DNA of 8,642 nucleotides, taken from Calditrichia bacterium (GTDB lineage: Bacteria > Calditrichota > Calditrichia > RBG-13-44-9). Below the pieces are notes generated by a model. The model did no database searches and was not told where the DNA came from. It saw nothing but the letters and a program-made list of their open reading frames with translations. This document shows, piece by piece, positions 5,603 to 8,642 of this stretch. Numbering within the stretch: position 1 is the stretch's first letter; every line of letters starts with the position of its first letter. A program made the translations under genes and the position numbers. The stretch covers positions 1 through 8,642 of the forward strand of contig JALXCH010000064.1 in NCBI GenBank assembly GCA_026991005.1, given 5' to 3'.

Positions 5603-5618
5603 TATGATAAATTTCACG
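5603..5618. promoter_or_regulatory. Possible CRP/FNR-family operator upstream of the cytochrome gene
   Basis: The minus strand reads CGTGA-AATTTA-TCATA, close to the TGTGA-N6-TCACA layout of CRP-family sites. It lies 41-56 bp before the cytochrome start codon. A redox- or nitrosative-stress-responsive CRP/FNR regulator would make sense for such a gene, but the match is imperfect and rests on one site. Confidence 0.2.
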
Positions 5619-5842
5619 AGTAATCAATCCATTAACAAAATTTTCCCTTGAATAAATAAACGGATTAAAATGCAAAAATATCGTAAATATATGAATAATG
5701 ATTTCGGGTTAGAAGGGGGCATATAAGAAAAAGGGGGAAACTGAAAACATTGTAACCAGTTGTTTTTACAGAGAATATCTGGAGGAGAATCCCCCGGGAA
5801 AAGCTCTCTTTTTACTTGCAAAATCTATTATTTTTTATTAAC

Positions 5843-5855
5843 TTAAACAGTTTAA
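5843..5855. promoter_or_regulatory. Candidate operator TTAAACAGTTTAA upstream of dnaN
   Basis: A perfect interrupted palindrome, TTAAAC-A-GTTTAA, lies 30 bp before the dnaN start, where a promoter or operator is expected. AT-rich palindromes this short can arise by chance in such DNA. Confidence 0.22.
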
Positions 5856-5872
5856 AATAGAAATTACACAAT

Positions 5873-5877
5873 GGAGG
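5873..5877 (+). promoter_or_regulatory. Ribosome binding site that fixes the dnaN start
   Basis: GGAGG lies 8 nt before the ATG at 5886. The upstream in-frame ATG at 5871 overlaps this site and has none of its own, so the MKFTIMRDEI start is chosen. Confidence 0.75.
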
Positions 5878-5885
5878 AAAAAGCA

Positions 5886-7031
5886 ATGAAGTTCACCATA
5901 ATGAGGGACGAGATTTACAATGCCTTGCAGCGGGTAGTGAATGTGATTCCCCAGCGTTCCACGTTTATGATGACGCAAAATGTACTTTTGTTTACCGAAG
6001 ACCAACTGTTAAAACTGGTAGCAACCGATCTGGAAATTACCCTGCTTTCCTGGGCAAATGCCTCCATTGTGGAAGAGGGTTCCGTTGCCGTTCCGGGGCG
6101 TTTATTGGCCGAAATCATCCGGGAATTACCCAACATTGAATTGACGTTTGAGACCGACAGCACTTTCCGGATGAAGGTGACCTCTGAATATGGTCACTAT
6201 AAAATTGCCGGGGTTAATCCGGTGGAATTCCCCCAGATGCCTGAGCTGGGAGAAAATTTAAAACAGGTAACGTTTCCCAACGACACGTTTAAACGGGTAC
6301 TGGAAAACACGATTTTTGCCTGCTCGGCAGATGAAATTCGGGCCGCGTTAACCGGGGTGTTTTTTAATGTTTCGCCCAATCGGGTAGAAGCGGTGGCAAC
6401 CGATGCTCATCGACTGGCGAAAATAACTCTAAACGGTGAAAATATGGCGAACCACGAGGTTCAGGCGATTATTTCTTCCCGTTCTCTGAATTTTGTACTC
6501 CGGAATCTGGATGGTGAAGGGAGCACCACCATTTATTTCGGTAACCGTCATGCTCTGGTGGAAATGCCGGACACTCACATGTACACCCGCCTCATTGAAG
6601 ATACATTTGTGGATTACGAGCGGGTTATTCCCCGGGATACACCTTTCGAGATGCTTATCGATACCGCCGAGTTTTACGCTTCGGTAAAACGGGTGTCTCT
6701 TTTTTCCAATCCCTTAACCTCGCAGGTGTTCTTACACATCTTCCCCCAGCACATCGAACTCCATGCGGAAGATGTGGATTACGGTGGCGAAGCGCAGGAA
6801 CGGATTCCCTGTGAATTCAATGGGAATGATTTCCTGATAGCCTTCAATTCCAAATATTTGCAGGATGTTCTGCGGCATATTTCCACCGAGAAAATGTACA
6901 TGAAATTTGTCCGTACCGACTATGCCGCACTGGTTCTTCCGGCAGAGAATCTCGAAAACGAAGAACAACTCATCCTGCTGATGCCGGTGCGGATTCAGAC
7001 GGAAACGAAAGCAAAAGATGATTCTTTCTAA
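5886..7031 (+). CDS. dnaN: DNA polymerase III beta subunit (sliding clamp)
   Basis: The beta clamp is a ring-shaped homodimer that holds DNA polymerase III on the template and recruits ligase, MutS, MutL and other partners through a hydrophobic pocket. The protein has 381 residues and the three-domain clamp layout. It begins MKFTIMRDEIYNALQRVVNVIP; ATDAHRLA at 171-178 matches the ATDGHRLA motif that helps line the binding pocket. YTRLIEDTFVDYERVIP from about residue 233 is the inter-domain signature, and the C-terminus has the typical LILLMPVR. A polar tail of about ten residues (IQTETKAKDDSF) follows, slightly beyond most clamps. The last 14 bp overlap recF, indicating one transcript and probably translational coupling. 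dnaA, the usual upstream neighbour in many bacteria, is absent. Confidence 0.98.
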   Translation: MKFTIMRDEIYNALQRVVNVIPQRSTFMMTQNVLLFTEDQLLKLVATDLEITLLSWANASIVEEGSVAVPGRLLAEIIRELPNIELTFETDSTFRMKVTSEYGHYKIAGVNPVEFPQMPELGENLKQVTFPNDTFKRVLENTIFACSADEIRAALTGVFFNVSPNRVEAVATDAHRLAKITLNGENMANHEVQAIISSRSLNFVLRNLDGEGSTTIYFGNRHALVEMPDTHMYTRLIEDTFVDYERVIPRDTPFEMLIDTAEFYASVKRVSLFSNPLTSQVFLHIFPQHIELHAEDVDYGGEAQERIPCEFNGNDFLIAFNSKYLQDVLRHISTEKMYMKFVRTDYAALVLPAENLENEEQLILLMPVRIQTETKAKDDSF

Positions 7032-8133
7032 ACTGATTCTGGAATATTTTCGGAATTATGAAAAAGCCAGTATCTCCTTTCGGGATGGAATTAATGTGTT
7101 GTTCGGAAAAAATGGTCAGGGAAAAACCAACGTTCTGGAAAGTATTTATTATCTGGCGTTAACCAAAAGTTTTCGAAGCAATAACGATAGAAATTTGATT
7201 TTGTATCGGAAAAATTATTTTCGTATTGAAGGGGAGTTTCAAACTATTCAGGGACGTATCTGGAAAAGTTCCATTGCCTATTCCCCTCAGGCGGGGAAGC
7301 GGCTGGTGGTAAACGGCGAACGGATCTCTAAATTCTCCGAGTATATTGGCAGCATTCCGGTGGTGCTGTTGGCGCCCGGGGATTTACAGATTTCCCAGGG
7401 TGGTCCGGCGTACCGACGGCGATTTCTGGATATTTTACTCTCCCAGGCCGGGAAAGTGTACCTTCACCATCTGGTGGAATACCGGCGTGCTTTGCGCCAG
7501 CGCAACACCATTCTTCAGGCGGAAACACCCGACCTCTCGCTGCTGGAATCCTGGGATGAAGCCCTGGTGGAGCATGGTGCAGGGCTCATGGAAAAACGCA
7601 TTTCAGCCGTTGCCATCCTGGATGAGCTGGTGAAACGGTTTTATCAGGAATTGAGCGGACGGGATGAGCGGGTGAAAATGGTGTATCAACCCGCATTTAA
7701 AATGAGTGACGCGAAGCATCTGGCGGAGGCATTTCGGGAAGCGTTGCGCCAGAACCGGGAGCGGGATTTGACTTTGAAAATGACCACCGTGGGCCCCCAT
7801 CGCGACGATTTGCTTTTTTTGATTAACGGAAAACCGTTGCGCACTACCGGTTCGCAGGGAGAACACAAAACCTTTGTCATTTCCCTGAAGCTGGCCGAGA
7901 TTCAATACTTGCGGCGGATGCACAGCGAACCACCCATCCTGCTTTTCGATGATATTTTCGGAGAGCTTGATGCCCAGCGCATCGGGAACATCGTCCATTC
8001 GCTGGCGGAAATCGGGCAGGTGTTTATGACCACCACTTCTCCGGATTTTTTTGGGAAACTTCCCGATTGGCAGGAATCGGTTCACTTCTACGAAATTGAA
8101 GCGGGACAAATTCGTGAGGCATCGCCGGTATGA
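7018..8133 (+). CDS. recF: DNA replication and repair protein RecF
   Basis: RecF is an SMC-like ATPase that, with RecO and RecR, loads RecA at single-strand gaps and stalled forks. The 371-residue protein starts MILSKLILEYFRNYE, the standard RecF opening. Walker A is GKNGQGKT (30-37), the ABC signature is GSQGEHK from 278, and Walker B is LLFDD (308-312) followed by IFGELD, whose D-loop is also typical. The length is normal, and all ATPase motifs are intact. It starts inside dnaN, with an overlap of 14 bp and only a weak purine-rich stretch (GGAAA) as a ribosome binding site, so translation probably depends on dnaN. Its stop overlaps the dciA start by 4 bp (ATGA). Confidence 0.98.
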   Translation: MILSKLILEYFRNYEKASISFRDGINVLFGKNGQGKTNVLESIYYLALTKSFRSNNDRNLILYRKNYFRIEGEFQTIQGRIWKSSIAYSPQAGKRLVVNGERISKFSEYIGSIPVVLLAPGDLQISQGGPAYRRRFLDILLSQAGKVYLHHLVEYRRALRQRNTILQAETPDLSLLESWDEALVEHGAGLMEKRISAVAILDELVKRFYQELSGRDERVKMVYQPAFKMSDAKHLAEAFREALRQNRERDLTLKMTTVGPHRDDLLFLINGKPLRTTGSQGEHKTFVISLKLAEIQYLRRMHSEPPILLFDDIFGELDAQRIGNIVHSLAEIGQVFMTTTSPDFFGKLPDWQESVHFYEIEAGQIREASPV

Positions 8134-8414
8134 GCCCAGAACGTCCCTTAAATGAACTGATTTTTCAGTTTCTGGAATCCATTGGGATTAAGGAGCGGGT
8201 TGAAGAACATTTTGCTTTTGTGTACTGGGATAGTGTGGTGGGGAAAGAAATTGCAAGACAAACGGAACCCACAAAAATTACTCGAGGTATTTTGTTCGTA
8301 AAGGTGAAAGATTCAGTGTGGCGCAACGAATTGCAGTATTTTAAAAACGAAATCATTGAAAAATTAAATAAACGAATTGGTAAAAAAGTAATTGAGGACA
8401 TTAAATTTTATTAA
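8130..8414 (+). CDS. dciA: DUF721 protein, probable DciA-type replicative helicase loader
   Basis: A 94-residue DUF721 protein. The family includes DciA, the ancestral loader of the DnaB helicase in bacteria lacking DnaC or DnaI. Conserved features are YWDSVVGKEIARQTEPTKI (32-50), GILFVKVKDSVWRNEL (53-68) with Trp33 and Trp64, and LNKRIGKKVIEDIKF at the end. This corresponds to the KH-like domain alone; longer DciA proteins of Proteobacteria carry a disordered C-terminal extension that is missing here. ATGA overlap with recF and a GAGG 10 nt upstream of its ATG indicate coupled expression. The recF-dciA-gyrB context fits a replication role. The DciA name is inferred from the domain and position, not from any test of function. 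Confidence 0.88.
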   Translation: MSPERPLNELIFQFLESIGIKERVEEHFAFVYWDSVVGKEIARQTEPTKITRGILFVKVKDSVWRNELQYFKNEIIEKLNKRIGKKVIEDIKFY

Positions 8415-8422
8415 GAAGGTGA

Positions 8423-8642
<220 letters not shown>

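Larger units (their letters stand above)
5563..5885. other. Divergent AT-rich intergenic region between the cytochrome gene and dnaN
   Basis: This 323-bp region carries the promoters of both neighbours. It contains the cytochrome ribosome binding site, a possible CRP/FNR-like site (5603-5618), two AAGGGGG tracts 18 bp apart (5713-5719 and 5731-5737) with a matching TCCCCC (5790-5795), a TTAAACAGTTTAA palindrome (5843-5855) and the dnaN ribosome binding site. TTGCAA near 5818 is a possible -35 element for dnaN but the -10 is unclear. Despite the origin-like gene context I find no TTATCCACA-type DnaA boxes on either strand and no dnaA. Confidence 0.55.

Noticed and set aside
5781..5815. Terminator-like GAGA...TCTC followed by TTTTT before dnaN
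   Set aside because: The stem is only 4 bp with a 16-nt loop containing CCCGGG, too weak to be called a terminator.
5593..5870. Chromosomal origin (oriC) upstream of dnaN
   Set aside because: The region is AT-rich and in a suggestive place, but no TTATCCACA-like boxes were found on either strand; the closest match (AATTACACA) agrees at only about five of nine positions.

Overview
The window looks like ordinary chromosomal DNA from a free-living Gram-negative bacterium, most likely an anaerobic or facultative member of the Fibrobacterota-Chlorobiota-Bacteroidota (FCB) side of the tree, possibly Calditrichota-like. The evidence is moderate: the gene order dnaN-recF-dciA(DUF721)-gyrB, a GyrB N-terminus reading RRPAMYIGD (Ala where proteobacterial GyrB has Gly), and a membrane-anchored NapC/NirT-type multiheme cytochrome of a family I associate with anaerobic deep-branching lineages. 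Base composition is even across the window, and there are no mobile elements, RNA genes or CRISPR arrays.

Layout. Positions 1-494 (minus) hold the N-terminal part of metH (cobalamin-dependent methionine synthase), with a TTG start and a strong ribosome binding site. A 332-bp gap with candidate operator repeats separates it from an aldo/keto reductase on the same strand (827-1771). After a 448-bp gap, two overlapping plus-strand genes (2220-2998) encode a six-helix LiaF-type membrane protein and a PspC-domain protein, a pair typical of envelope-stress modules. Converging on them are a HAD-IIB phosphatase (3043-3882, minus) and, upstream of it, a heptaheme membrane cytochrome c (4054-5562, minus). 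A 323-bp divergent intergenic region then leads into dnaN, recF, dciA and the first 72 codons of gyrB on the plus strand (5886-8642, cut by the window end).

How the genes work together. dnaN, recF, dciA and gyrB form a tightly packed replication/repair operon: sliding clamp, gap-repair mediator, replicative helicase loader and gyrase subunit, with overlaps of 14 bp and 4 bp at the first two junctions. The LiaF-like/PspC pair overlaps by 4 bp and is probably translated together. The cytochrome probably moves electrons from the quinone pool to a periplasmic partner. The phosphatase lies 171 bp downstream of it, behind a candidate terminator with alternative pairing, so the two need not share a function. 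metH and the aldo/keto reductase are separated by a long gap and are probably independent.

I see no convincing new multi-gene system. The points most worth a second look are the CX3CH first haem site of the cytochrome, the paired 20-bp-spaced dyads and 12-bp-spaced repeats upstream of metH, the mutually exclusive hairpins between the cytochrome and phosphatase genes, and the replication operon that starts without dnaA or visible DnaA boxes.
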